Below, piece by piece: positions 1-9,847 of a stretch of 21,524 nt of DNA. Below the pieces are notes generated by a model. The model was given only the letters and a program-made list of their open reading frames with translations, was not told the origin of the DNA and ran no database searches. This DNA is from Larix sibirica. Taxonomy: Eukaryota > Streptophyta > Pinopsida > Pinales > Pinaceae. The position numbers and the translations under genes were made by a program. The DNA lies in assembly GCA_004151065.3 (NCBI GenBank), contig NWUY0300023550.1, forward strand, positions 12,299 through 33,822. Direction: 5' to 3'. Positions within the stretch are counted from its first letter, which is position 1; each line of letters opens with the position of its first letter.

Positions 1-1
1 A

Positions 2-890
2 CCACAAGGCCTGTATTTGAACAAATGGACCCCGGATTTTGACCCTACCTAGGATATTCCTTCGGCGGTCCCTGTCTCGGTCAGGCTTCCCCATCTTCCA
101 CTACATTACTGGAATCTGGAATCACTAGAGGCCATAGGGAATACCTTGGGACGATATATAGATAAGGCAAAAAAAAAGATCAATACACCTGCGCATGGAT
201 ATGTGTGGAAGTGGATCTTGAAGTAGGACTACCGAAAGCAATATACCTAACCGTAATATATTGGTCCCACGTCTAGGAGCTACACTATGAACATATTCCT
301 TTTAAATGCAGACACTGTCGTGAATACGGCCACTTTGCTCGTCACTGCAAAAAAAAATAGAGGAAGAAACAGAAAAACACAAAGGAGATCAGTGGAAACA
401 AGTTCAAAAATAGGCAACGATAAAACCTATCTCCAAGACAAAAGGGAAAGGAAATCCTTCTGGGATATCGAATCCCTCAGCAGAGAAAGGTCAACTGGAA
501 AATTCTCACCCTAGGGTAGAAGCTTCATGAAACCAATTTGAAACCTTAAGCACTTCGAACAAACAAGCTGCTCCCGAAGAGAAGGAAGAGGGAGAGCTAC
601 AAGTGGAAGGCGAGTAAAAACAACCGACTCCATAGAAATAGGTTACCTATTCACCTTCATATGCTGAAATGACACAAAGAAAGCCTACGGAAGTGGTCTC
701 TTCCTCAGAGGAAGACTTCTCGGAGAGATCCTCGAAGAAAGCAGGGAGGAAATCTAATAAAGAAATAAGAGAAGAGGAGGCTGAAAGAAATAAGATGCAA
801 GGAATCCATGGAACCATGGACATGGCCTATAGAAGAAATACCAGATATAGTACCCTTAAAGGTGGTCCACCTCCATCAACTAGTAAGTAA
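2..890 (+). pseudogene. LINE A ORF1 (Gag-like RNA-binding protein), partial and broken
   Basis: ORF1 proteins of plant L1 elements bind element RNA and form the RNP. Frame 2 from position 8 reads GLYLNKWTPDFDPT, a stop at 50-52, then VRLPHLPLHYWN, typical of a DUF4283 domain. An A-run near 168-178 shifts the frame; the next frame reads VEVDLEVGLPKAI and then a stop at 274-276. The zinc knuckle at 307-348 reads CRHCREYGHFARHC and fits C-x2-C-x4-H-x4-C with all four ligands present. The tail (to 890) is Lys/Glu/Ser-rich and open from 669 (MTQRKPTEVVSSSEED). The N-terminus is outside the window. The final TAA (888-890) overlaps the ORF2 ATG. The longest ATG-initiated frame at 287-514 is out of phase with the knuckle and is a shadow. 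Confidence 0.85.
307..348 (+). other. CCHC zinc knuckle in LINE A ORF1
   Basis: Translation gives CRHCREYGHFARHC, an exact C-x2-C-x4-H-x4-C knuckle, followed by a Lys run. It lies just after a DUF4283-like segment, the usual order in plant LINE ORF1 proteins. The knuckle itself is unbroken although stops lie at 274-276 and 358-360. Confidence 0.85.
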
Positions 891-892
891 TG
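888..892 (+). promoter_or_regulatory. TAATG stop-start overlap between LINE ORF1 and ORF2
   Basis: The ORF1 stop TAA (888-890) shares its last A with the ORF2 ATG (890-892). Such a UAAUG junction is known from the insect LINE SART1, where ORF2 is made by termination-coupled reinitiation. Its role here is inferred from position only. A second in-frame ATG at 896 is also possible as the start, so the overlap is suggestive, not decisive. Confidence 0.6.
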
Positions 893-1774
893 AATATGGT
901 CTCTTGGAATTGTAGAGGATTGGGGAATCCTTCGAAATGTAACACAGTTAAAGATCTCCTCAAAATTGATATATCACATATCCTTATGCTTCAAGAGACC
1001 AGAATAGAAGAGGAATTTGTTCTCTCTATAAGCAGATCCAAATGGAAGAAGAACATGGGAAAGGCAGTAAGCGCAAGAGGGTCCTCTGGAGGGCTTGCTA
1101 CTTTATGGTACGAAAATAATTTCATATTGGAAAACTCCTTTGCAACACAACATTAGATCTATACTGAACTCTACCAAATTCAAAGCAAGCTAACCTTCGC
1201 GCTATTTAATTTATATGTTCTAGTCCAATATTATGAGAAAAAAGATTGCTAGAAAACTCTAACAAATTTTCTGGAAATCTACACACCTTTGAATATTATT
1301 CTTGCGGGGGATTTTAATATAATTATGATCCCAAAAGAAAAGAAAAAAGGGGGGAACAAAGGAAGAGATCCCATGCTTCACCCGGTCGAAGATATGATAC
1401 AACAATGGGATCTAGTTGATATAAATCCCAAGGGGGGGGAATACACCTGGACAAACAATCAGATGGGATCTCAACACATTGCAGCGCGCATTGATCGATT
1501 CTTAATTCAGAGCTCTCTTCTACTTGAAAAGAAAATAATATTCTCAAAAGTAATGCCCAATTTAGCATCTGATCATAAGCCAATTCTCCTACACTTGAAT
1601 GATGAGGAAGACCTAGGACCAATCCCCTTCAGGTTTTGTCCACTATGGATCAAGCAGGAAGGATTTACAGAAGAAGTGTCTAAATCCTGGGACATTCCTA
1701 TCATAGGATCCCCGAGCTTTGTATGGGAGCAAAAACTAAAGAACACAAAATACGCTTTAAAAAATTGGATCTAG
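890..1774 (+). pseudogene. LINE A ORF2, endonuclease domain (APE-like), with amber stops
   Basis: This is the N-terminal endonuclease that nicks target DNA to prime reverse transcription. One continuous frame from ATG 890 starts MNMVSWNCRGLGNP. Catalytic-type positions are all visible: Asn in SWNCRG (908-910), Glu in LQET (995-997), Asp in AGDFN (1310-1312) and the SDH motif (1568-1576). The frame has no indel but is cut by TAG at 1154, 1250 and 1772; the first two fall where relatives have Trp. The same frame continues into the linker with TAG at 1835 and 1889. It is nearly identical to LINE B 5614-6483. The reverse-strand 99-residue frame at 1323-1622 is a shadow. The domain call is secure; the protein is not made intact. 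Confidence 0.9.
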
Positions 1775-3364
1775 AAAGCGATTAAGGGCCCCTCTGTGGA
1801 TAGGAAGGAAGCAGTCCTAGATTTGTCTCCGCTCTAGATGGAGCTGGAAGAACATGACATATCTCCCTCAAATTTGATAAAGGAACAATAGGTCCAAGCC
1901 AACATCTTCATAACACTCCACCAAGAGGAAGAACACTGGAGATTGAAATCGCACAGCCTGTGGTTACAGGCAAGTGACCGCAACACTTCTTTCTTCCATC
2001 GACAAGCTAAAGCCAGACAATTACGAAATCACATCTCTGAGATCACCCTAGCAGATGGAGAAACTATCAAAGGTTTTAAAAAGATTAAAAGGGCTGCAGA
2101 AACACACTTCCATGCCTTGTACACGGAGGATATCCACCACGACGAGGAGACATCGACCAACTTCCTATCTCATATCCCCAATATTATCAATTCTGTTGAA
2201 AATCAAAATCTATTGAAACCTTTTACAGAAAAAAGAGATCGTCAACGTGATATGGAATATGGAGCCGGATAAAGCCCCAGGAATGGATGAGTTTACAATA
2301 CATTTTTACAGAGCATGTTGGCCCACTATCAAATTTGACCTCATCTGAATGATCAGAGGTTTTCACACAAAAGCTAAGATTGGAGGTAATAATAACTCCA
2401 CCTTTCTTGCTCTTTCCTAAAGAAGTGAATTATGGATCCTTCGACAGATACAGACCTATTTCGCTCTATAATGCCTCTTATAAAATAATTTCTAAACTTA
2501 TAGCCAGTAGGATCAAACCATTGCTCAACAAGTTGATCTCTCCCAATCAGGGAGGGTTTATTAAAGGAAGACAAATCTTGGATAACATGATCCTAGTGCA
2601 GGAAGCAATGCACTCCAGCAAGCTCAGAAAAGAAAAAGGTATGCTTATAAAACTCGACATGGCAAAGCCTTTGACCGAGTTAAACTCTCGTATTTTACAA
2701 AGTCTTGTCATCCTTTGGATTCAGCAAAAATTTTATAGACCTGGTGAAAGCCTGCATTGACAAGCCTTGGATTGTCCCCTCTAATAAATGGAAGACCTGC
2801 AAAATTCTTCTCAGGATACACGTGGAATTCGACAAGGGTGTCCCTCTATCCCCTTTTCTTTATATATTGATGGCAACTCTATGAGTGGAAGTTGGAGGCA
2901 GCAAGAGAAGCAGGTAAAATCCCAGGAATAAGATTGGCTAAAGGCCTTCCTTCCTTAAATCATGCTCTATTTGTTGATGATCTCTCTTTCTGGGAGGAGC
3001 ATCATTAAAGTATTGCTAGCGCCTTCAAAGAGATAATTCAGAACTATTCTAGGTAACAGGAGCCTAGTTAATAACAGAAAAAGTGCAGTATATGGATGGA
3101 ATGCAGAGCAAACATACAATCATAGAATAGCACACCTCTTGGGCTTCTCGGGTCTTCTACATGGGAAAAAATCAAATACCTTGGACTTCCCTTAACCCTG
3201 GGAACAACCAAAAACTCTCTATGGACAAAGTCACAAGTAAGATTAAGGCAAAAATTCATGCCTGGGGGGGTCAATGGCTCAATTACGCAGGAAAATTGAT
3301 CCTTGATAAAATCAGTGCTTTCTTCTACCCTATCTATCCAATCCTCTATTCTCATGGCGCCTAA
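1775..3364 (+). pseudogene. LINE A ORF2, linker and reverse transcriptase domain, multiply frameshifted
   Basis: This is the RT core that copies element RNA at the nicked target. The linker reads SLWLQASDRNTSFFHRQAKA (1952-2011), a hallmark of plant LINE ORF2. An extra A in the run 2229-2234 shifts the frame; after it comes DKAPGMDEF. RT motifs follow: YRPISLYNASYKIISKLIAS, then NQGGFIKGRQILDN. Motif A (LDMAK near 2655-2670) is broken by a one-base loss, and motif C is degraded (LFVDDLSF near 2966-2990, then a shift). Up to 2624 this copy equals LINE B except for one base; after that it diverges and carries many indels that B lacks. Confidence 0.88.
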
Positions 3365-4440
3365 GTCAATAATGGACCAAATATCTCGCCTTAATCAAAG
3401 AGTTTCTTTGGAAAGGAGGAAAAGGAAATAAAACAAAATTCCATCTAGTCAGTTGGGATATTGTTAAAAGACCTTGTTGGAAGGTGGACTTCAGGTAAGA
3501 GATCCCCGCTTAGTTAACCTGGCTCTGGGTGGGAAAATCCTCTGGAATTGTTCTCAAATCGTGCCCATCCTGGTTAGCAAATTAGTGTGGAAAAAATACT
3601 TAAAGGGGGATCTATTAGCAACCTGCACATTGACACATACCCAAAGGCACATCTATAGGAATTTATGCAGAGCAGGAATTGAATATTTCAAAATAGTTAT
3701 ATCGACATCCCAGGAAATGGGGCAAAAAATCATCTTTGGAACAGCAGAATAATGGGCAATCCCCCACTTGGAAGCGTAGATTCTCTCTCAGATATTCGGG
3801 ATTGGCTCACACAAAAAGGTCTAGTTACATTGGCGGATATCTCCCACTGGGATAAAAATGGAAACTGGCTAGAGTGGGCCTTGCCAGTAGTTCCAGAACG
3901 AATGATCACTTACAAAGACAACGCTCCTCCACAATCTTACTGGGTTGGCCCCTCTCCATATGCATACGAAAAGACAAGTGGGGATGGGGGAATCGGGATT
4001 TACTCAGCTGCACAAGGATTCAAAGAGCTACAAGCAACTCAGAACCCCCTACACACACCTTCCTTGGAAGCTAGTTGGAATCCCTATGGCCTTCCAAAAA
4101 TCAATTTTTTCGTTTGGCTTTTAATGCATAAGAAAATTCTGACAGGCGAAAATCTAGAAAACGTGGATTATAGGACCGCATAGATGCCACTCTGCTGCAA
4201 AAGCTCGAAAATATAGACCATCTTTTTTGGAGTGCCCTTTTGCGATTTTGTATGGACTCTCTCTCTTCGAAATTTGGAAATTCCCCCACCCTCACAGATC
4301 TCAATTACAGCTCTTTTCTCTCCTGGAAAAAGAGTTATCCTTCTCTCTTTCAAAAAGCCTGTATGGAAAAATATTTGGCTATCATTGCCTAAATTCATCT
4401 GTTGGAAACTCTGGCTGGCTCGGAATAGCAGAATCTTTCA
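3365..4440 (+). pseudogene. LINE A ORF2, thumb/connection and zf-RVT region, frameshifted
   Basis: Fragments such as GGLQVRDPRLVNLALGGKIL (near 3480-3540) and the stretch at 3752-4183 (GNPPLGSVDSLSDIRDWL, then YGLPKINFFVWLLMHKKIL) match the region between RT and RNase H of plant LINEs, including the zf-RVT part. The reading frame changes several times and the Cys cluster is lost around 4180-4210. LINE B has a cleaner copy at 8026-8917. The role of this region is commonly taken to be nucleic-acid binding; nothing here shows it directly. Confidence 0.82.
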
Positions 4441-5130
4441 ATAATCCAGGTGCAAACACCGGAACAAGTGGCTGCCAAAGCAAAGGCTTACCTCCTGGAA
4501 GCAATTAGAAACCATGAAAAAGAGTGGACTTTTCTCTTACTACATTAGAGAGAAATTGGATTGGACATACAACCTTCAAAAAAGGGAGAACATAGGAAAA
4601 AGACCATCTACCACATCAGCCTGGATACTCAGATTACCGGATATGGAATTTCAAGGAATGGTGGAAAACACAAGATAAAGCCACTATTTTTTTGATGGAG
4701 CGTCTAAAGGTAACCCTGGAGTCGCAGGAGCTGGGGGGTGATTTTCTCCCCTGGAGGAAAACAAGAAGTTAATTACAGCTGGGGACTAGGAAATGTTCCA
4801 ATAATCAAGCAAAGCGCTTGCTCTTTTAAAAGGATGTCCAGCTGGCGAGTGAGGAAGAATACTACTGAAGTTCAAATCTTTGGCGATTCACAAATCTTGA
4901 TCAATAATTTGAACACAAAGAAACAATCTGGCAATGTCAAGTTAAACATGATCCTTGAAAGGATCCGAAACACTCTTCATCAATTTTCCAAGCATCAAAT
5001 CTTTCATATCCTGCGTGGATCAATAAGGCAGACATGGTGGGCAAATTTAGGATGCAAGCTAGCACTAGAAACATTTAGTAACAAACAAAGGCTCCACAAG
5101 TATACATACAATCCCATAAGACTGAATTAG
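4441..5130 (+). pseudogene. LINE A ORF2, RNase H domain, broken
   Basis: RNase H removes RNA from the RNA:DNA hybrid in element synthesis. DGASKGNP lies near 4695-4720 with the first catalytic Asp, and IFGDSQILINNLN lies at 4876-4914 with GDS at 4882-4890. The catalytic Glu region near 4806-4820 has lost one base relative to LINE B, which destroys the codon and shifts the frame. LINE B has instead turned the same codon into a stop. The C-terminal part ends near 5130, and a coiled-coil-like tail follows. Confidence 0.82.
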
Positions 5131-5540
5131 CTAGATGCAAGCTCATCAGCTAGACTCAGCGCCGAGCGTAGTCTCAAAGGGTGTAGTTGCAACCGCAGGA
5201 TCCAAAGGCTATGGGAGTCGATGATAGAGGAGAATTGAGGTTTCAAGGCATGCTAGAATTGACGAGAGAGGAGAACTGAAGCACAAAGATATCTCATTAA
5301 TATACTTTAGAAGAAAAGCACAAAGATATCTCATTATTGTGGATGAGATCGATACAAACCAGAAAAAAGAAGTAGGAGATTTGGAGGCAGAGGCAATCAA
5401 AGATTGACAGAGATCGGATAATTCGAATCTTAGGACTCTAATCTCAAAAATCTGGCGGAAAATGGACAAAATACTGGAAATATTGTTGTGCACAGGGAAA
5501 AATAGTAGAAGAAAGACCAAAATTGATTTAGAATTATTTG
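5131..5540 (+). pseudogene. LINE A post-RNase H tail with coiled-coil character, degraded
   Basis: After the RNase H domain the sequence aligns with LINE B 9848-10420, with a deletion of roughly 150 bases relative to B. In the frame from 5343 it reads DEIDTNQKKEVGDLEAEA, rich in Glu/Lys/Leu with heptad-like spacing. A 19-base direct duplication (5281-5299 and 5318-5336) lies inside. I do not recognise a named domain. The tail may be a C-terminal extension of ORF2 or a 3' UTR that happens to read open; its shared reading with LINE B favours former coding. Confidence 0.5.
5281..5336 (+). repeat. 19-bp direct duplication in the LINE A tail
   Basis: GCACAAAGATATCTCATTA occurs exactly at 5281-5299 and again at 5318-5336. 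LINE B has a single, diverged version of this stretch near 10039-10056, so the duplication arose in A after the copies separated. Confidence 0.8.
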
Positions 5541-5553
5541 GAAAATTGTAATT

Positions 5554-5581
5554 AGGTCGTTTTAGGCTACAGCCGCGACCT
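5554..5581 (+). promoter_or_regulatory. 3'-terminal stem-loop of LINE A
   Basis: AGGTCG (5554-5559) pairs perfectly with CGACCT (5576-5581) across a 16-base loop. The same stem, with the same loop length, ends LINE B at 10426-10453 although flanking bases differ. A conserved 3' hairpin is a known recognition signal for the reverse transcriptase of some LINEs; that role here is inference. Confidence 0.55.
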
Positions 5582-5612
5582 CCATTTAAATATAATTTTA
5601 ATCGTTTTAGTG

Positions 5613-5613
5613 N
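5613..5613. other. Single ambiguous base (N) at the LINE A / LINE B junction
   Basis: The only N I saw in the window lies exactly where the block identical to 905-2624 begins (5614). An N at a repeat boundary suggests an assembly join or a gap of unresolved size. The head-to-tail arrangement of the two LINE copies should be treated with caution. Confidence 0.9.
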
Positions 5614-6483
5614 TGGAATTGTAGAGGATTGGGGAATCCTTCGAAATGTAACACAGTTAAAGATCTCCTCAAAATTGATATATCACATATCCTTATGCTT
5701 CAAGAGACCAGAATAGAAGAGGAATTTGTTCTCTCTATAAGCAGATCCAAATGGAAGAAGAACATGGGAAAGGCAGTAAGCGCAAGAGGGTCCTCTGGAG
5801 GGCTTGCTACTTTATGGTACGAAAATAATTTCATATTGGAAAACTCCTTTGCAACACAACATTAGATCTATACTGAACTCTACCAAATTCAAAGCAAGCT
5901 AACCTTCGCGCTATTTAATTTATATGTTCTAGTCCAATATTATGAGAAAAAAGATTGCTAGAAAACTCTAACAAATTTTCTGGAAATCTACACACCTTTG
6001 AATATTATTCTTGCGGGGGATTTTAATATAATTATGATCCCAAAAGAAAAGAAAAAAGGGGGGAACAAAGGAAGAGATCCCATGCTTCACCCGGTCGAAG
6101 ATATGATACAACAATGGGATCTAGTTGATATAAATCCCAAGGGGGGGGAATACACCTGGACAAACAATCAGATGGGATCTCAACACATTGCAGCGCGCAT
6201 TGATCGATTCTTAATTCAGAGCTCTCTTCTACTTGAAAAGAAAATAATATTCTCAAAAGTAATGCCCAATTTAGCATCTGATCATAAGCCAATTCTCCTA
6301 CACTTGAATGATGAGGAAGACCTAGGACCAATCCCCTTCAGGTTTTGTCCACTATGGATCAAGCAGGAAGGATTTACAGAAGAAGTGTCTAAATCCTGGG
6401 ACATTCCTATCATAGGATCCCCGAGCTTTGTATGGGAGCAAAAACTAAAGAACACAAAATACGCTTTAAAAAATTGGATCTAG
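5614..6483 (+). pseudogene. LINE B ORF2, endonuclease domain, with amber stops
   Basis: This is base-for-base the same as LINE A 905-1774, shifted by 4709. The reading begins just inside the first endonuclease motif (WNCRGLGNP). Catalytic-type residues are present: Asn near 5617-5619, Glu near 5704-5706, Asp of AGDFN near 6019-6021 and SDH at 6277-6285. TAG stops at 5863, 5959 and 6481 interrupt the frame at the same codons as in A. No start codon is available because the 5' end is cut at the N. Confidence 0.9.
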
Positions 6484-8075
6484 AAAGCGATTAAGGGCCC
6501 CTCTGTGGATAGGAAGGAAGCAGTCCTAGATTTGTCTCCGCTCTAGATGGAGCTGGAAGAACGTGACATATCTCCCTCAAATTTGATAAAGGAACAATAG
6601 GTCCAAGCCAACATCTTCATAACACTCCACCAAGAGGAAGAACACTGGAGATTGAAATCGCACAGCCTGTGGTTACAGGCAAGTGACCGCAACACTTCTT
6701 TCTTCCATCGACAAGCTAAAGCCAGACAATTACGAAATCACATCTCTGAGATCACCCTAGCAGATGGAGAAACTATCAAAGGTTTTAAAAAGATTAAAAG
6801 GGCTGCAGAAACACACTTCCATGCCTTGTACACGGAGGATATCCACCACGACGAGGAGACATCGACCAACTTCCTATCTCATATCCCCAATATTATCAAT
6901 TCTGTTGAAAATCAAAATCTATTGAAACCTTTTACAGAAAAAAGAGATCGTCAACGTGATATGGAATATGGAGCCGGATAAAGCCCCAGGAATGGATGAG
7001 TTTACAATACATTTTTACAGAGCATGTTGGCCCACTATCAAATTTGACCTCATCTGAATGATCAGAGGTTTTCACACAAAAGCTAAGATTGGAGGTAATA
7101 ATAACTCCACCTTTCTTGCTCTTTCCTAAAGAAGTGAATTATGGATCCTTCGACAGATACAGACCTATTTCGCTCTATAATGCCTCTTATAAAATAATTT
7201 CTAAACTTATAGCCAGTAGGATCAAACCATTGCTCAACAAGTTGATCTCTCCCAATCAGGGAGGGTTTATTAAAGGAAGACAAATCTTGGATAACATGAT
7301 CCTAGTGCAGGAAGCAATGCACTCCAGCAAGCTTAGAAAAGAAAAAGGTATGCTTATGAAACTCGACATGGCAAACGCCTTTGATAGAGTTAAACTTTCA
7401 TATATTTACAAAGTCTCGTCTTCCTTTGGATTCAACAAAAATTTTATAGATCTGGTGAAAGCCTGCTTTGACAAGCCTTGGATTTCTCCTCTAATAAACG
7501 GAAGACCTGCAAAATTCTTCTAGGCTACACGGGGAATTCAACAAGGGTTCCCACTATCCCCTTTTCTTTATATATTGATGGCAGACTCTATGAGTCGGAA
7601 GTTGGAGGCAACAAGAGAAGCAGGTAAAATCCTAGGAATAAGATTGGCTAAAGGTCTTCCTTCCTTGAATCATGCTCTATTGGTTGATGATTCTCTCTTT
7701 CTGGGAGGAGCATCATTAAATATTTCTAGCGCCTTCAAAGAGATAATTCAGAACTACTTCCATGCAACGGGAGCGATGGTTAATAACAGAAAAAGTGCAG
7801 TATATGGATGGAATGCAAAGAAACATACAATCCAAATAATAACACGCCTTTTGGGCTTCTCGGGCCTGCTACATGGGAAAAAATCAAATATATTGGACTA
7901 CCCTTATCCCTGGGAACAACCAAAAACTCCCTATGGACAGAAGTCACAAGTAAGATTAAGGCAAAAATACATGCCTGGGGGGACAATGGCTCAACCATGC
8001 AGGAAAACTAATCCTTATAAAATCAGTGCTCTCTTCTCTCCCTATCTATCAATCCTCTATCCTCATGGTGCCTAA
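6484..8075 (+). pseudogene. LINE B ORF2, linker and reverse transcriptase domain
   Basis: The best-preserved RT in the window. From 7089 the frame reads YRPISLYNASYKIISKLIAS, GGFIKGRQILDN and motif A KLDMANAFDRV, with catalytic Asp at 7365-7367. A TAG at 7521-7523 is the only break before motif B (RGIQQGFPLSPFLYILMAD). Motif C reads LLVDDS with both Asp codons intact (7686-7691), equivalent to the YADD/FADD box. The frame is lost near 7870 and the product continues in other frames at 7808-8011 and 8026-8313. Upstream, TAG at 6544 and 6598 and the A-run at 6938-6943 are shared with LINE A. Confidence 0.9.
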
Positions 8076-9160
8076 GTCAATAATGGACCAAATATCACAC
8101 CTAATCAAAGAATTTCTTTGGAAAGGAGGAAAAGGAAATCAAAACAAATTCCATCTAGTCAGCTGGGATATTGTTAAAAGGCCATTGATGGAAGGTGGAA
8201 TTCAGGTAAGAGATCCCCGCTTAGTTAATCTGGCTCTGGGTGGGAAAATCCTCTGGAATTTGTTCTCAAATCATGCCCACCCGATTAGTAATTATTATGG
8301 AAAAATATCTTAAAGGGGGGTCTATTCGTAACCTGCACATTGAAAGCATACCCAAAGGCACTTCAATATGGAATTTATGCAGAGCAGGAATTGAATATTT
8401 CCAAAATCAGTTATATTGCATCCCAGGAAATGGGGCAAAAATTCATCTTTGGACAAACAAAATTATTGGCAATCCCCCTCTTGGAAGTGTAGAATCTCTC
8501 TCAGACATTCGGGATTGGCTCACACAAAGAGGTCTAGTTACATCGGTGGACATCTCCCATTGGGATAATAATCGAAACTGGCTGGCATGGTCCTTGCCAA
8601 AAGTTCCAGAACGAATATCACTACAGAATACAACGCTCCTATACAATCTTACTGGGTTGGTCATTCTCCACATGCTAAGGAAAGACAAGTGGGGATGGGG
8701 GGAATTGGGATTTTACTCAGCTGCCCAAGGATTCAAAGAGCCACAAGCAAATCAAAACCCCCTACACACCCCTTCACTTTGGAAGTTAGTATGGAATACT
8801 TATGGCCTTCCAAAAATCAATTTCTTCATCTGGATTTTAATGCACAAGAAAATTCTGACAGGTGAAAATCTAGAAAAACGAGGAATTATAGGGCCGCATA
8901 GATGCCCACTTTGCTGAAAAAGCTCAGAAATATAGACCATTTTTTTGTGGATTGCCCTTTTGCGAATTCTGTATGGACTCTTGCTCTTCATAATTTGGAA
9001 ATTCCCCCCACCTTCACAGATTTCAATTACAGCTCTTTTCTCCTCCTGGAAAAATCGCTACCCATCTACCCTTTCAAATAAGCCCGCATGGAAAAATATT
9101 TGGATAACATTACCTAAATTCATTTGCTGGAAACTATGGTTAGCCCGGAATAGCAGAATC
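8026..9160 (+). pseudogene. LINE B ORF2, thumb/connection and zf-RVT region
   Basis: Two overlapping frames cover this part. 8026-8313 reads SIMDQISHLIKEFLWKGGKG and VRDPRLVNLALGGKIL; 8240-8917 reads IWNLCRAGIEYFQNQ through YGLPKINFFIWILMHKKIL and ends HRCPLC followed by TGA at 8915-8917. The CPLC pair is the expected start of the zf-RVT zinc cluster and is kept here but lost in LINE A. After 8917 the frame is broken; ICWKLWLARNSRIF (near 9122-9163) closes the region. The overlap of the frames marks a small indel near 8270-8310. Confidence 0.85.
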
Positions 9161-9847
9161 TTCAATAATCAGGTGCAAACACCGGATCAAGTGGCTGCCA
9201 AAGCAAAGGCTTACCTTATGGAAGTAGTTAGAAATCATGTGAAAGAGCTGGACTTTACTCTTACTACATTAGAGAAAAATTGGATTGGACATTCAACCTT
9301 CAATCAAAGGGAGAGTATAAGCAAAAGAATGACTACCACACCAGCTTGGATACTTAGATTACCAGATAAGATATTTCAGAAATGGTGGAAAGCACAAGAT
9401 AAAGCCACTATTTTTTTCGATGGAGCGTCTAAAGGCAATCCTGTAGTTGCAGGAGCTGGTGGGGTGATATTTTCCCCTGGAGGAAAACAAGAAGTTAATT
9501 TCAGCTGGGGGCTAGGAAAATGCTCCAACAATCAAGCATAAGCACTTGCTCTTCTAAAAGGATGTCAGTTGACTATGAGCGAGGACAATACTAAAGTTCA
9601 AATCTTTGGCGATTCACAAATTTTGATCAATAATCTGAACACAAAGAATCAATCTGGAAATGTCAAGTTAAACATGACACTTGAAAGGATCCGAAACACT
9701 CTTCATCGATTTTCCAAGCATCAAATCTATCATATCCCGCGTGGCTCAAATAAGGCAGCGGACAGGTGGGAAAATTTAGGATGCAAGCTAGCACATGAAC
9801 AATTATCAACAAACAAAGGCTCCATAAATCCACATACAATTCCATAA
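9161..9847 (+). pseudogene. LINE B ORF2, RNase H domain, catalytic Glu codon turned to stop
   Basis: The frame from 8945 reads ATIFFDGASKGNPVVAGAGG with the first catalytic Asp at 9419-9421. At 9539-9541 a TAA sits where family members have the catalytic Glu (context NNQA, stop, ALALLKG), consistent with GAA to TAA. The same frame resumes: VQIFGDSQILINNLN with Asp in GDS (9608-9616), then YHIPRGSNKAADRWENLG, where the Asp of AADRW is the likely last catalytic acid. Three of four acidic residues are therefore still coded. The frame stops at 9845-9847 and then continues open into the tail. Confidence 0.88.

Larger units (their letters stand above)
1..5600 (+). mobile_element. LINE A: decayed L1-type non-LTR retrotransposon, 5' end outside the window
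   Basis: The element reads ORF1 (DUF4283-like, CCHC knuckle), then ORF2 (APE-type endonuclease, reverse transcriptase, zf-RVT, RNase H), then a coiled-coil-like tail and a terminal stem-loop at 5554-5581. This order is that of plant L1-clade LINEs carrying an RNase H domain. Every domain is broken by stops or frameshifts, so it is not active. The 5' end lies before the window. The 3' end is placed near 5585-5612 because LINE B shares sequence up to about 5582, after which the two differ. A single N follows at 5613 and LINE B begins at once, head to tail. Confidence 0.93.

Noticed and set aside
287-514. 75-codon + strand frame starting MNIFLLNADTV
   Set aside because: The CCHC knuckle and DUF4283-like readings lie in other frames over the same bases, so this frame is out of phase.
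1323-1622. 99-codon reverse-strand open frame, repeated at 6032-6331
   Set aside because: It lies opposite the endonuclease domain, whose + strand reading has family motifs; the repeat copy only reflects the duplicated block.
890-1891. Amber readthrough or a recoded TAG in the LINE
   Set aside because: The host nuclear code is standard as far as the LUC7-like exon shows, and TAG at former Trp and Gln codons is better explained by transitions.
2228-2237. AAAAAAG as a programmed -1 frameshift site in ORF2
   Set aside because: The change needed is equivalent to one extra A (+1), not -1, and other breaks show the element is dead. A simple insertion in the A-run explains it.
2380-8075. Retron or other bacterial-type RT system
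   Set aside because: The RT is embedded in a plant LINE ORF2 with APE endonuclease and RNase H; nothing bacterial is near.
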